Part shown: positions 43,023 to 55,845 of the stretch, in pieces
How positions within the stretch are numbered: position 1 is the first letter of the stretch
Layout of the letters: every line of letters begins with the position of its first letter
NCBI RefSeq assembly: GCF_029227915.1
Contig: NC_079875.1
Coordinates: forward strand, 17,417,001 to 17,477,000
From: Hydractinia symbiolongicarpus
Taxonomy: Eukaryota > Cnidaria > Hydrozoa > Anthoathecata > Hydractiniidae
Length of the DNA: 60,000 nt
Reading direction: 5' to 3'
Notes under the pieces: model-generated
What the model was told of the DNA's origin: nothing
Seen by the model: the letters and a program-made list of their open reading frames with translations, nothing else
The model's database searches: none
Made by a program: the position numbers and the translations under genes

Positions 43023-43937
43023 ATGAAAGAATCAGTACGTTACTTTAGGGACTTTTGTACCGCTGTTGCGATTTCTATGATTATTCTATCACCATATTGG
43101 TTGTACAAACGGTCACAAGTGTCCATTGAGTTAGTAATCAAGTCTGAAAATGTCTTTCTACAAAAGAACAATGATCCACCATCTTTAAAAACAGCAGAAG
43201 GCACCACACGTAAGCCAAGTCCGGTGAACCTTTGTTCAAATGATATGAAGGACGAACCAGGCTCGTGGATTCTGTCTTATTCTTTGAACGCTCGAAGAAC
43301 AAAGAATGCAACCAAACGAATTTCTGTCCTTGCAACTGAAGCTGCTAATTCAGCTACCTACCATGACTGGATGCTGCGTGTGTACCATGATGGAAGTTTA
43401 CCAAACAAAACGCAGCATGTTTTGACAAAGATACACAAAAATTTACGTTTTTGTGATGTTAGGAAGATCTTGTTACTTGGCAATATATCACATTTGAAAC
43501 GCAATTTTTGGAGATTGTTACCAATAGGCGATAGTACTGTTGACGTGACGTGCGTGCGAGATGTTGACAGTCCTTTACTAAATCGTGAATTCGACGCTGT
43601 AGAGCAATGGCTGAAAAGCGAAAAGTTATTTCACTATATGCGAGATTCTCCGCAAGAATCGAAGAGGATAACGAGTCACGGATTTTGCTTTCGTAATTAC
43701 AAAAATAACACTGTCACGGAAATAGTCTTTCAAGAATTAATTTCGAATCACGAGAAAGTTGATGAAGATCACGACTTCTATCAATGCACAAAATTTCCAC
43801 AATCTCATGCTTTTCCCAGCAGGAGGCTGACAAGGACAAGCGGGTTTGTTGGATGTAAACGACCATGTTCCAACAACGTTCCGCCATGCCCTAAAGAATG
43901 CAGACCAAAAAAACATCAAGACTGGTCCTATTGCTAG
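43023..43937 (+). CDS. Nucleotide-sugar transferase-like protein B, unit 2, conserved segment deleted
   Basis: 304 residues. A 48-bp in-frame deletion near 43770 removes the block with HVWPLV, which is kept in unit 1 and in both A copies. Cys206 of LFHCMRDSP is Tyr here. The frame is otherwise open and the membrane span is intact. The copy is probably impaired, if the protein needs that block. Confidence 0.55.
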   Translation: MKESVRYFRDFCTAVAISMIILSPYWLYKRSQVSIELVIKSENVFLQKNNDPPSLKTAEGTTRKPSPVNLCSNDMKDEPGSWILSYSLNARRTKNATKRISVLATEAANSATYHDWMLRVYHDGSLPNKTQHVLTKIHKNLRFCDVRKILLLGNISHLKRNFWRLLPIGDSTVDVTCVRDVDSPLLNREFDAVEQWLKSEKLFHYMRDSPQESKRITSHGFCFRNYKNNTVTEIVFQELISNHEKVDEDHDFYQCTKFPQSHAFPSRRLTRTSGFVGCKRPCSNNVPPCPKECRPKKHQDWSYC

Positions 43938-44204
43938 ATTATTCTTCCACTATACCAACAACTCTATATCAGGCTGCATTTTGTTATTTATAAATCACTT
44001 AATTATTTTTAAATTTCACATTAGGTAAGTTTTTTGTCTATGTTAAGGAAACTGATTAGGAGTGAGTTTATTTTAAAGAATACTGTAAGCACTATTAACC
44101 CTCGTTAGGCCGTCCCTTCCTTTGCCAGATTTTAATTTTTTATTATTCTTTTTTTGCTATGCTGTATGATAGTTTTCATATTCTTTTGTTAGAAACAACT
44201 CGCT

Positions 44205-44752
44205 AAACCTCTTAGGTTCATACATTCTATGACCACAGATATTGAATATTACTCGAAAATACCCACTAAGTGTCTATAAAGATCAGTAAAATATAATGAA
44301 TTCGTGCAGGATTATGATTAAAAGTAGAAATTGCACCTTAACTTTATGCAAATGATAATTGCAAAGATTCGCAGCTGGTCAAAACGTTTCTTTGTCTGAT
44401 TCGTAGAGGTAAATACTGGGAGAAATAACCGTGCCGGACTTGGAACGACTGCCCGTTTTAGGAGGTTTTTGGGCTTTAGACTATCCGCTTTGGAGAGGTT
44501 TATTGCAATAGTTTATTAGTAAATCGTCCGGGACGAATTTTTTTGTCCATCTTAAGGAGCTGCCCTCTTTAGAGATGTCTGTTTTAAGGAGGTTCCACGG
44601 TACTTATAGCAAGGTTCTACGTATTAATACTAACAAAGTACGTATCAATTGAAATACATGGAATTATACATCATAAAAATTTCTATAAAAACCCTTTTTG
44701 CAACACGTTCTCACACAAACATCGATGATGAAGAAGTGACTATTGTTAGAGC
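44205..44752. other. ~550-bp block present only in unit 2
   Basis: It contains the second ShKT-like domain of the minus-strand gene. In unit 1 the flanks meet at ACTCG-AGCTC. Since the unit 2 form completes a reading frame, the block was most likely deleted from unit 1. Confidence 0.7.
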
Positions 44753-45840
44753 AATGTCCGAGCTCAACCAGGTGTTTACATTCACCGGTATGCGTATCAT
44801 TAGTAAAAAATAAACAGCGATTATTCTCAGGACCAGTGCATGTTCCACAGGTCCTTGAGCATTGTTGGCGATAGTAAGGATCTTGACAATCTATGCTAAC
44901 GTTGCTAAGGAAGGTACCTGTGTTGTTAAGATCAGGGCATACTGAAAGGAAAAGAAATATGAACTTATATTGTCATTATTTTGTGTAACCTTGACTCTGA
45001 CTTCAGTAAAATTATTTTAGTGAAAGTAAATGCCTTTAATCTGAAATGGGAATAGGCGGATGAATGTGAAAACGATAAATATATTAACATCTTAAATATT
45101 TCTTTTTTTGTTTTTGACGGGCTTTAAATCACCACATGTATTACTTCTCATGGCTTGTAAAAACAAAACAATAATAATATTTTTATATTTTAAATTTTGG
45201 TTTGATAAAACTTAATAAAGTTAAGGTATGCTCGCATTTTTCAAAGCAATGAAGTTCCTAAAAAAATTAAACTAGACTCAAACTTTCATTCTGCAAAGTA
45301 ACTCCAACCAAAGATACAATATATATTTACCGTTGTTTGGTTTTTCTGCAATAGGTGGAGGGCAACCTTTTTTGCGTACACACACACAGATAGAAAACAG
45401 GTATTATTATTATAAAAATTAAGGTCCTAATATACAAATAAAATGTTTCCTCTTAAAGTAGAATAGAGTCTTCCTCATTGCTACTATTTTATTGTAAAAA
45501 ACTATTTGTTTCAAAGTAGATACTTGCAATATTATAACGCACTATCAAAACAAAATTACAGAAGGTTGGTTCTCTTCATTGTTTTTATTTTTTATTTATT
45601 TCTAATAGCAAGATAGGATATAACCAGATGGCAATCTAATAACTTATCAATGACAAAAGTATAGGTATTGGTATTTATGATGCCATTTCAACAGTGTCAA
45701 TATTCGTATTCCTTAACCTTTTTGCAAGATTTTGACTTACTTGTATATCTGCGATTCACGGTAGTGTTTAAACATTAAAATGATGTTGTTTGGTAATACG
45801 CTGGAAATACCCACTGGTTATTCCCGCTGGATATTTTCTA
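44664..45840 (-). pseudogene. ShKT-domain gene, unit 2, broken
   Basis: The last exon (44664-44941) carries two Cys-rich domains. The first lacks its second Cys (TGT to GGT, Gly); the second is complete, with six Cys ending in VRTCCKKG. The upstream small exon (45331-45366) is kept. The exon further upstream (about 45744-45840) has an in-frame TAA, so the gene is probably dead or read from another start. Confidence 0.5.
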
Positions 45841-47073
45841 AGAATCCGTGCAGCTACTGCATTTCTAATGCTCGGCTAAGTTAAGGACTGACCCTACGCA
45901 GTTGAATTCCGTCAGATTTTTGTCGAACGCTATAAGGGCAATCAATCGTGTTTAACGAACGGCTGAATTCAATTGTCCATGGTTGAATTAGTGTAGAAAA
46001 AGTTATAATAAATTTTAATCCGACATTGACGGCAAATAATGGCGTGTTTGCCGTTTTTCAAGATTTCGTTTCATAGAATTTTTACCGGCATCGAAACATT
46101 TCCCAACTTATCATAACCTTTCCCGCACTATATGGGGTATTTCTCGTTCGAATCAAGTTTTTCCCCGTCGTTAGCACTAGTCGTCATAGTGAGGACAAGC
46201 TTTTCCGACATTTTCCCTAAATAAGCGACTTTTCAAAAAACATCGGCGATAGTTAGCGTTTCGGCGGGACGAGTTCTTAGAAAATTATCGGTGCCGGTAA
46301 ACTTCCCGTAATATCATAATGGCGCAGTAAAGCGGGGAAGTGTAAACAAAAAGCGATTTGGTTGTTATCCCGGTTTCAACTTTCTAAAAAACTAGAGTAT
46401 GAAGGCCACTCATTCCACCAGGTAATTCCTGTGGAGCATATTGAACAACCATTGTTCTAAAAGACAAAAAAAGAATTGGTAAATAAAACTTTAAGGTAAA
46501 AGTGTAAAGGTAAAACAAGTAGAAAATAACCAGCTAGCCTTATCATTGGCTGACTATAATAAGTTTTTATTATATAATATAGAAACATTACTTTATAGCT
46601 AGCTCTTAAATTAAATTTTGTGGTGCTGTTCTGCCCAATCTTGGAACGCGCCCCGTCTTAAGACTGGCCAGGCCAATCTTTCGACAGTTTCAAATGGGTG
46701 ACCGGTCTTAAGACTGGACTGCCCAATCTATGGACGTACATGCCCAATCTTAGAACAATTGTGGAAGACAAACAGAACAATAATTTTTTTAAAATTCAGG
46801 CGCGGATCCAGGGTTAGTCAGATAAGTCGCGTGACTAAGTGTAAATTTGACGAAAAATGTTAGCCAAGCGAATAATGTCGACGATCAAGGTGTTGCAGAC
46901 GGAGCGCGTTAAAAAATCAGATTGTAATTTATTTACGGCGAAAAGCCACGGTTCACAGCTCTCTCCATTCCGCCTATGGCGATGTTGACGTCAAAGTTGT
47001 GACGTCACGATCTATAGACTGAGAGGGTTGCAAATTATAGCTTACAGATTTTGACTGATTCATTTTAACAAAC

Positions 47074-47180
47074 AGTCGTTAGCCCGTGGAAAAATCCACG
47101 GGTTTGCCCGTCGCAGCTAAGCTACCATTTTGCGTGAGATTCAGACGGACGGACGGACAGACGGACAGACGTATACGGGT
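47074..47180 (-). repeat. Inverted repeat, right arm, unit 2
   Basis: This is the reverse complement of 34523-34619, with the hairpin at 47083-47102. It is followed by a longer (TA)n run than in unit 1. Confidence 0.75.
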
Positions 47181-50100
47181 ATTATAATATAGATATATAT
47201 ATATATATATTTTCTGGTTCGTAGAAATTTTCGGATATGTCTATACTATTTCAATGTGGGTTTGTAAGAACTTGTATACTGATTTGACTTAAGAAACAGC
47301 ACTTTAAGCAGCACTTATATTTTGAGGACTTTCAGAGACGGATTGCAAATTTGAGCAATACATTTATCTTAAAAGTAAAGACCTGATTACTATGTTTTTG
47401 TATAACCTTGCCAGCTAGTATACACAAAATTGGCATTGGCAGAAAAAACACTAAAAAAAACTGACATATGGGAAGACACATGGACAAATTTTTTAAGATT
47501 TTTCTTTGAATTAAGCTATAGAACAACGCCTCGAGATTCCGATAAATCAGAATCCAGCAACAGTTTTTCATTTATCACAACTCCAATCGTAAATGTAACC
47601 ATAAAGTCTGTAACACAAGAAAAAATAAATTCAACAGCATGTGACTTCACTATTCAATCATCATCTGAATTCATTTCAAAATCAGATAAAAACAAGAAAA
47701 TGTCATGGACCTCAACACCGACTTGTTCCAGCAAATCACAATTTACAGACAACAAAATTAGTACGATCTCGGTTTACATATTTAAAGAATAAATAAATAA
47801 ATAAATAAATAAATATGGAATTGAACTTCCAAAACATTTTCCGGTTAAATAATATATATTATACTTTTATCAAAGATACATCACAGCCATCACAATAAAA
47901 ACAACATAGTCTATCCTTCAAAAATCCAATTTGATAATATTGGACTACCTCACCATGTAAAGGTGGTTACATTATTTGTCAACTATCACATTTGTCCACC
48001 AACCCAGTGTTCTGCTTTTGTTACTACAAGTAAAACTTTATTGCCACTTTTATACAGCTCAATCTCTCAGAGTTAACCAGAACATTTGGAATATCACAGC
48101 CATATGGCAACATGGTTGTAAAAGAATGTTTCTAATCTGAAGGGGTTGAGCTGTCTGAATACAACATCAACATCAGTTGAGCCAAGAACACGATGAACAT
48201 ACGAGAAGTCTCCAGGTAGGCATTATCCTAAAAAAATATATACAAGATACATACAATTTTTCATAGCTGTAAAAAAATTATTCCTCATGAGAAAATAGTG
48301 TTCCAAATTTATATGTGAAAAATTTTAAAAATGCTTAATTGCAAAGTTTTTACGCTTTATTTTGTGATTTTCTCGACTTTCAAAGACTTCCTTCTATATT
48401 TGATATCTACACTAGTTTTACTTGCTTTTGTAGGAAGCAGTGTGCCATTTCCGAATTCAAGACAGTAAAAAAAGCTTCACAAAGAAGTGGTATCAAATCT
48501 GAAAAATATTTAAATAATAAACTAAATTAATAAACTAAAAAATATAAGAAAATAATTCTGGACGATACAAACAACGTTAAAGAAGAAGAATATGTTGTCC
48601 ATGGGCAGAAAATATATACCATTTAATGTAATTCGCCGAAATATTCATAAAAAAATAAAAAAATTAGGTATATAATAAGAGATAGCGTTGTAAAGATGAA
48701 GTGACATTTCTTGCTAAGAGCAGACCACTCAAAGTTAATGAATAGTGGGTATTTAATGTTTACAGTCTGAAATCTCTAGCACAGCATCAAAATATTTTTA
48801 ACAGATGAAGAGTATATATTGCATATATACTGTATATATACTGCATATATACTGTAAAGTACAAAAAAATAAAAATCACTTAGTGCTTAGTCTTTAGTAG
48901 ACACCCCAATCCTTTACATTCTCTAACATTACGAGACTAGACTAGAGTTGGTTTCTTTTTTAGTTATTAGCTAGCTGTAAGCTATATAGCTATATACTGC
49001 TTTTTCAATAAAAGAAGCTAACTAGCCACAACAGCTATTACATTTTGGCTATTGTAATGAAAAAAATAAAAGAAAACAAGGAAATGGAAGAGTTTTTTAT
49101 ATTACTTAATCCTTTCGGTAGTCATATAATACTTACATATATCATAAATAATTTCTTCTTGGAGCCAAAAAGTACAGTTTGTTGATAAAATAGTCTGCAC
49201 CTCTTTTTGATACATCACCAACCAATATGGCATATTTTGAAAAGGCGTGATAACGAATAAAAAACGGAAAATTCGGAGTCATTCCTTAACTCACCCGAGC
49301 GCAACATAGCGAGTTGACAGCCATTTTATACATAAAACCGGTATTATCAAAAACTAGTCGGTGGTCAATGGAAATATTCGTGTGTTTGCCTGTTCTTCTA
49401 TACTGCATCAAGTGCCTCCCGCTATTGCGGTACCACTTTGCGTGTCAAACGTATACCAACATTATAATACAGAATAGCCGGGTGAAAACGGCGTCGAAAC
49501 GCCAGGGTAAGCCATCAGAGACGAAGGAAAACATGTAGAAAGAAAAACACACCTAACATAAATCAGGCCTTAAATGTCTAAGGTGGTAATTCATTTTTGA
49601 TGTTATCTACAAACATAAAAGAAAAAAATCATAACTTATTCGGATACAAAATTGATAGGCACAGGCTTGCTGAACATTTATGATTTAGCCAAAAGGTTAT
49701 CTAAAGAATAAAGTATTGGATAATCTTTAATCTCATTGTAGCCAGCTTTGAACCGAAATATTAAGAATTAAACAATACAACTGTATAATTTCAGAGAGAA
49801 CCGTAATCATGAAGCAGTTTAATGGTTAAATGAAGCTATGTGCAAACATATACAAAGGTACTCCATGTAAAGGGGGCAAAATGAAGAATGGCCGTGTAAT
49901 AGTAAATAAAAAACTCTCTATACTAAATAGATCTAAAACCATTTTCATTTTGTCAAGAGGCATCTACTGTTTTCGATTTAATTAAGTACAAGAAATATAT
50001 AAAATTAGGAAAAAATAGTATCATTAATATAGGAAGTGTTGTACCTGCCATACTCAATTTTTAAAACCCATGACAGAGATGGTGTTTTTGCATGGTTGCC

Positions 50101-53100
50101 GTTAGAACTAAAATAATTACACTGTTAGAATATATACTATTAAGTCTTCAAAATGGTAAATTATCAGAAGTTATCCTGTAACGTTTGGTCTGCCTTATGT
50201 TATAAACTCGACCAAAAATAGACAAGCCAACAATAAGATTTTTTTTTCTTACCTTAAATTTTTATCCTTGTGTTGAAGAATACGAAAGTTAAAATAATCA
50301 GACAATAAACAAAACAACTCGGATTTAAAGATTTTAGCTATCTTACAAGACATCCTGGTTCCAAAAAATAATATGTCCTCCATACGTTTATATAATTGTA
50401 ATAATTTTTTTGGGAGAGAGAAGAATGTCTAAAAACAATATCATATTGTAAATGTGCCGGCGAAGACAAATTGATGCCAAACATGGTAATAATCAAAATA
50501 GAGACGAACTTCTAACAGGAATTACTTTTTCCTGAGGGTGGAGTGGAGAGGGTAACAAAATCTTTTTGCTGTTTTTTATTCTTTTTTGTCTTCTGAAGTA
50601 TCTAAAACAGAAAAATTAGATGTTTGATACACTAGAAATAAAAAGCTTTCAAATAGGAGGTCCTTGTAGTTAATCAAGCATTCAGAAGATACGCAAAAAT
50701 GTAGTCAGAATGTATCACTTTGCACGGATGTTTTTGCTCCTATAAAATAATAACATATCTTACTTAATGAAATACAAGGAAGAGGTTTGAATTTGCCAAT
50801 ATTATTAATCTTTGTGTAATGGTGAAATACTCTGATTTGTTACAACTTTAAAAGTTCAGTCATTTTGTTTGTAATCGTGTGAAGAGCTTCTATTGACTTT
50901 CATTGACTTCTATTGAAGGGGTATTTACATCGTATATAATTCTGTTATCTCTTTATCGCTTCCATACTCATTTTGGCAGTTCTAATTCCAGGAAAAATGA
51001 AAAATTTGTACAAATATTATTCAACCGTGGACGTGGAAATAAAGAAGGAGATTGAACTTTTTTGTTTCTATTAAAATCATCTGTGATGCGATCAGTTGCA
51101 AATCTATTCTGTCCTTTTTTATTAAATTTCATTGGCTAAAAAACTGTAATTATGTTAATAACTAATATATTCAATCTCGCAATCTTCGAAAAATGGCGAG
51201 TAATAAACGGACCACTTAAAAGATCAAGATGGAAGAAATTATGCACACTTGAGAATCACATAGACGTCTAGACAACCTGTTTATGAGTAATTAATTTTTA
51301 TAATAAGTTTGCTACAGTTTTGCGAAGCAAAATTGTGGAGCAAGTTTGCTACGCAAAGTATACCAGGACAATTATTGAGATTCTCAAAATTTCGATAGAA
51401 AAAAATCATATTAAATCAGCGTAAGAAAATATGACTGAAGTTTTTGTCTACTAGAACAAATAGTTTTTGACTAAACAGCTGTAATAAAAGTTAGCTAAAT
51501 GTGGCAATGAGTTGGCTTTGTAGCCACCTACCCTCCTACCCCCTACCCCCTACCCCATTTTTCACTTAATATTTCGTACCCTCCCCCCAATTTTTTTCTC
51601 GATTTTCCGTTTACCAAAATCGCAAAACTGAAAAGTAATATCAAGCAATGAGAGAATGGCCTAATTTGACTTATCGTGTATCTTACAGACCTGACACAAA
51701 TACATAGTTTATACCAAGTCATGATAAAAATTGGCCTAGCTGGCGCTTTTTCTCCTAATATTTCGAGTTGGAAATTGTGTACCTTTTCTTTGAAGTCACG
51801 TTATATTAATTTAAACGATTATAATGCACCAAAATATGTTATATTTATGGCTTCATGAAAAAAAGATGTCAAAGTACCAAGTTATCAGCTTGAATTGGCA
51901 TGTTTGTGGTATCCGTTTTATGCAGTAGAAGAAAAGTGAGTTGCGAAAGTATGGATGATTTGAAAGTTCTTTTTATGTCTTTTCCTTGGTTTGCTGAGCT
52001 AGCTAACTAGATTACTTTTTGGTCCCTGAGACTACCATTGAAAATATTATTTGCTGTCATCCTTCAATCGAATCATTAGCTAGTTACCTCTAGCTACAGT
52101 CAGAAGAAGCAAATTCAATCCACAAGTATTATCAAAACTATTTATTTTTAAACTTTATTATAATATTTTAAATATTTCCTAAGACACAAGTTGCTTTTTT
52201 TTAGTGCATCGTGGAAGTAAATTTAAGTAGCCAATCCAAAACTAACATTCTTTAAGGTTTTTGCTCATTTGTAGTTAAAAACGTTTGTACTGTTGCTACT
52301 AGCGTCTTTTTACTGATAATATGTTCTAAATCTGAGCTTTATTATTATCCAGCAGTGTCTTTACCTGGAAGTTTTGTTTACCTACTTTTGCATGTTGTTA
52401 AATTCTTTAAAACTCGAACCTCGTCATAAATTCTTTAAGAAGTGAGCTATGCACGACGTGTGAAGTTACGAAGGACCAAGTGGACTTTTGTTCGATAATG
52501 GTTGCGACCGTTAATTTAATTATTGTTTTTGGGAGATTAAGTTTTGACAAATATAAAAACTACTCTTGAATGACCTTTTAAGGATGTGAAACCACATAAA
52601 AGACCTTAACCAAATTTCGTGTTTTTCGTAACTTTCGTGTTCAGTATGATAGATTAGTGTGCCTGTGAGTTTTTCAGTCTAAGGAAATCTTTTTGTGGTG
52701 CACTAATATTACTGTCAAACGCTGAATTGCTTAAGTTTTTTTACATTGTGGCAGGGGTTATTTTTAAAATTTTGAATTTTTGGTACAAAATAAATAAATA
52801 CCTTAGAAAAAGTTCATTTATTATTTTTTGCAATAATAAACATACTGACTTATTAATAAATTTATAAGAAGAATGACACTTGCCACCCATACTACTCAGT
52901 AAATAAACTAATGGACAAATTTACCTCCTCTAAAAGGAATTGTGAAAACGAAAGAAAATTTTGTTACAGGAACATTGGATTGTAAACCTTAAAATACTTT
53001 CAGCGAAAACCAGTCAGTTCTTACTAATTTGTTTTTAATTAAGTTACAGTTAATTCTTCTTGTAATATCAGCCGGCTGTTTCTTATGAGCATGTTTCTTA

Positions 53101-53939
53101 TTATAAAAACACGTTTTTTTTGGTTAACAATTAGTCAGACAAGCTGATATTTATTAGAATGAAACTAGGTCTTGTGTGTGCACTTCTATGGATAAAAGCG
53201 ATTGTTGTAACTTGTAAAATTTCAGTGTGATTATGCCTGTAACATAAATGATGTTTTGAAGTAATTGTTGTCGTTTTTCTTATGTTTTTTTTGTTTTGTT
53301 TTTTTAGGTCATCTAGCTACACCTAAAAGTTTAATGTATAGACAAGAATGTATTCTAACTGTGCGCGAGACATGATTAAACAAATAAATTAAGCCCTATA
53401 TGATGTTGTCATTATTATTTTGTAAATTTTTAGATTTAGGGGATTGGATTCAAAATCACACTTTTTATTTACAAAAAATGGAAGTTAATTTTAAACGTTT
53501 TGCATTTTAGAATGCTTTTAGAAATGTTCAAATCCCACGCAATTAAAATTTCCAGAAGATAGGTTTTGTTTTATTATTTTCTGTACCTGTTTTCGTCTGA
53601 TTTGTTCTTGCGTTGTTTTAATGCCTACACAAACTTCCGAATTAAGTCCTACTTTGTTCTCACTTATAAAACTTTACCGTAGTTTAAAAAGAAGTGCAAA
53701 AAAATTCAGATTTTGGTTTGTTCTTATTTTCTAACAAAATTCAGACTCAGGTTGTTAGTTGTAAAAACAGTTTTGTCTTTATTCATCGGAAAATATTTGG
53801 GTCCTGTCTAGTAGTATAGGGGGGTCCTCAAGTACACACTTTCCCAAAAACCACGGTCAAACTCTCTTAAAAATTCTCACACACAAAACCAGTTGTGACT
53901 TAACAGCTGTTCATCACACCTCAACACGACAAAATCCGC
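47181..53939. other. Long stretch without a supported gene, unit 2
   Basis: Counterpart of 19391-26669. A 120-codon Ser/Thr/Lys-rich plus-strand ORF (47430-47792) starts at TTG and is broken by a stop in unit 1, so I do not call it. Confidence 0.45.
47789..47815 (+). repeat. (AAAT)n microsatellite, unit 2
   Basis: About seven copies, five fewer than in unit 1. Confidence 0.9.
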
Positions 53940-54044
53940 TGATCATCAAGGCATGCGCTGTAACGTGACAAACGTGACCACTACTGATCATCAACGCAGG
54001 TGCAGCAAGGCTCAGCATATTGACCACTGTTGATCATCAACGCA
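53940..54044 (+). promoter_or_regulatory. Three 14-bp iterons before unit 3
   Basis: Copies at 53940, 53985 and 54031 show the same 45 and 46 bp spacing. The first has one mismatch (AAGGCA). Confidence 0.5.
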
Positions 54045-54099
54045 TCAACGTGATCCTATTAACCAACCTTGAAGGTTGAATTGTGTATGTAGGGGGAAG

Positions 54100-54198
54100 A
54101 TGAATTGGTTAAAGTACGCAACAGAGGAGATCAAAACGCAGGACATGTGGACAGGACAAGCTTGTTGTAAGATAAAAATTCAAAAAAAAATACTATAA
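54100..54198 (+). CDS. Small 32-aa ORF, unit 3
   Basis: The ORF is open and reads the same as unit 1. It follows the iterons by about 55 bp. No family is recognised. Confidence 0.3.
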   Translation: MNWLKYATEEIKTQDMWTGQACCKIKIQKKIL

Positions 54199-54201
54199 TA
54201 A

Positions 54202-54381
54202 ATGTGCAACACCCAATCAAAATTTGAAGTATTTAAAAATGTCATAGCTCTGATCCTTATAGCCGGCCTTGGTCTCTCTCTACCACTTATGGCGTTGCCC
54301 TTAGTACAAGAATCATCAGAGGAGATGGAGAATGAACAAACCATTGAAGATTTGGCGGATCGTATTCATGCCTTACAATAG
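54202..54381 (+). CDS. 59-aa single-pass membrane protein, unit 3
   Basis: The frame is open. There are two conservative changes in the hydrophobic segment (Val to Leu, Ala to Pro) and a few in the tail. Function is unknown. Confidence 0.5.
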   Translation: MCNTQSKFEVFKNVIALILIAGLGLSLPLMALPLVQESSEEMENEQTIEDLADRIHALQ

Positions 54382-54397
54382 ATACCCTATAAGATAA

Positions 54398-54583
54398 ATG
54401 GAACAATGTAATGACTGCGAAGGTATGCTGGATGCTTATGATAGGTGTACCTGCGGACGGAGGTTCATGATGAAGAATAAAATGCTATGCTGGTACTGCT
54501 ACCAGGAGTATATCACATATAACGGGGGTAGTTGTGTATGTGTGAGGAGAAGCAATCCTCGAACCTTGCTTGAAATTCAATAA
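54398..54583 (+). CDS. 61-aa Cys-rich protein, unit 3
   Basis: This copy is identical in protein to unit 1, with the ATG start present. It lies 16 bp after the membrane ORF. Confidence 0.5.
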   Translation: MEQCNDCEGMLDAYDRCTCGRRFMMKNKMLCWYCYQEYITYNGGSCVCVRRSNPRTLLEIQ

Positions 54584-54589
54584 AACAAG

Positions 54590-55163
54590 ATGCTAAAACT
54601 TCAGAATGAAGAAGTCAACCCCAGAAATTTCTACAGTTTTGCTGCTACCTTTTCTAATATCAATGACATCAGGATCATCTAAAAGTGTTGGATGCTATCC
54701 GTGCCAAATGAAGTAAGGATCAACGGTACATTGTCGGCTACCATACACAAGACCTCGTGGTAGCTCTCAGGGTAAAAACACCTAAAATATGCTCCTCGCA
54801 TGGAGTTAGCCGGTACAATGCCAGTGCTGTACCCGCGATGAGTCTTAATTTCGAAGAGTACCTCGATTCGGTTGAAAAGTATCGTCAAATTCTGAACAAA
54901 ATCCAGGAGCTGATTTCTCAAAACCTGACAAAGGAACCTGTGAAAAAAGGCCTTACGTGAACGCGAAACTCAAATACTACAAGGATGTAACCACAACTAA
55001 ATTCCACGGTCAAGCAGTACCCTACGATGAACCCTGCCAAGCCAGTGCCATCCTGACATTGTCATCGGTGTATGTGCAGGGCAAAGATTACTACCCTAAG
55101 GTACATGTTGTGGAATGTAGGTACAAGGACTTTATATTTGAATGGCTGCTAAGTGATAAGTAA
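54590..55163 (+). pseudogene. Broken ~190-aa ORF, unit 3
   Basis: This copy carries the same early deletion, TAA and late TGA as unit 1. It is one of the markers showing that the left end of unit 3 is closer to unit 1 than to unit 2. Confidence 0.45.
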
Positions 55164-55262
55164 ATGTTTTATAACACCCATAAGGGTTACAAAACATATT
55201 AAAGTTTATAAATAGGTGGAAAGTCTAAGTACTGCTTGCGTACTGGACAGATTGAAGTTTTC

Positions 55263-55845
55263 TTAAGACATCGTTCCTGCCCTCTTCTCGGCCGTTATGA
55301 ACCAGCTGAGCACGTTCACGTTCGTAGATAGTTTAAACCGTTGTCGTATCTGTTCCTTTAGTAGCATACACCGTTGCTTTTCCTGCATAACGAGACTAAA
55401 CTCGTAGTCACTGATGACCCCATTTTCTACAGCTTTTGAAATCAGATCGACGATGGTGCTTAATTTCGACCCAGCGAGTAGCCTGATACTTTCGTGCTTC
55501 TTGGATTTGACACCAAGCCTCTTTGAGGCCTTTCTAAGACCAGCCCTATTCCCATGGCTATTGTAATACCCCCATCACCATGCAAACGGGAGCACCAAGA
55601 CCCGTGGTTAATGCTGCAATTCTGACACCCGACGTGATAATACTTACACTAAGCAGTCCATGATCACAATGCCTCACCCATATACCATGCATTTTTGAAA
55701 GCCCGGCCCGCTCTTTAATGTCACTTCGAAGATATTTTTCAATCTCTTCGATCTTGTCAAATGTATACTTTTGGCTTTCGTTAATAGTATCGTCCTCTGC
55801 AGGCGCACTTGGTAAATTGGGATATAACTTCGTTACATGATTCAT
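55263..55845 (-). pseudogene. Broken minus-strand PSAPAEDD ORF, unit 3
   Basis: The ATG start is present. A 9-bp in-frame deletion removes three residues (KFK in the other copies). The frameshift before the C-terminal piece is shared with the other units. Confidence 0.5.

Larger units (their letters stand above)
26830..54099. repeat. Unit 2 of the ~27 kb tandem array
   Basis: This unit of 27,270 bp is collinear with unit 1. Blocks found here but not in unit 1 include roughly 36601-36865, 42374-42866 and 44205-44752. The last of these carries the end of the ShKT gene. Its minisatellite and Cys/His repeat arrays are longer than in unit 1. Confidence 0.95.

Noticed and set aside
47430-47792. 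120-codon Ser/Thr/Lys-rich ORF
   Set aside because: It starts at TTG, is broken in unit 1 by a stop near 19654, and has low-complexity text.
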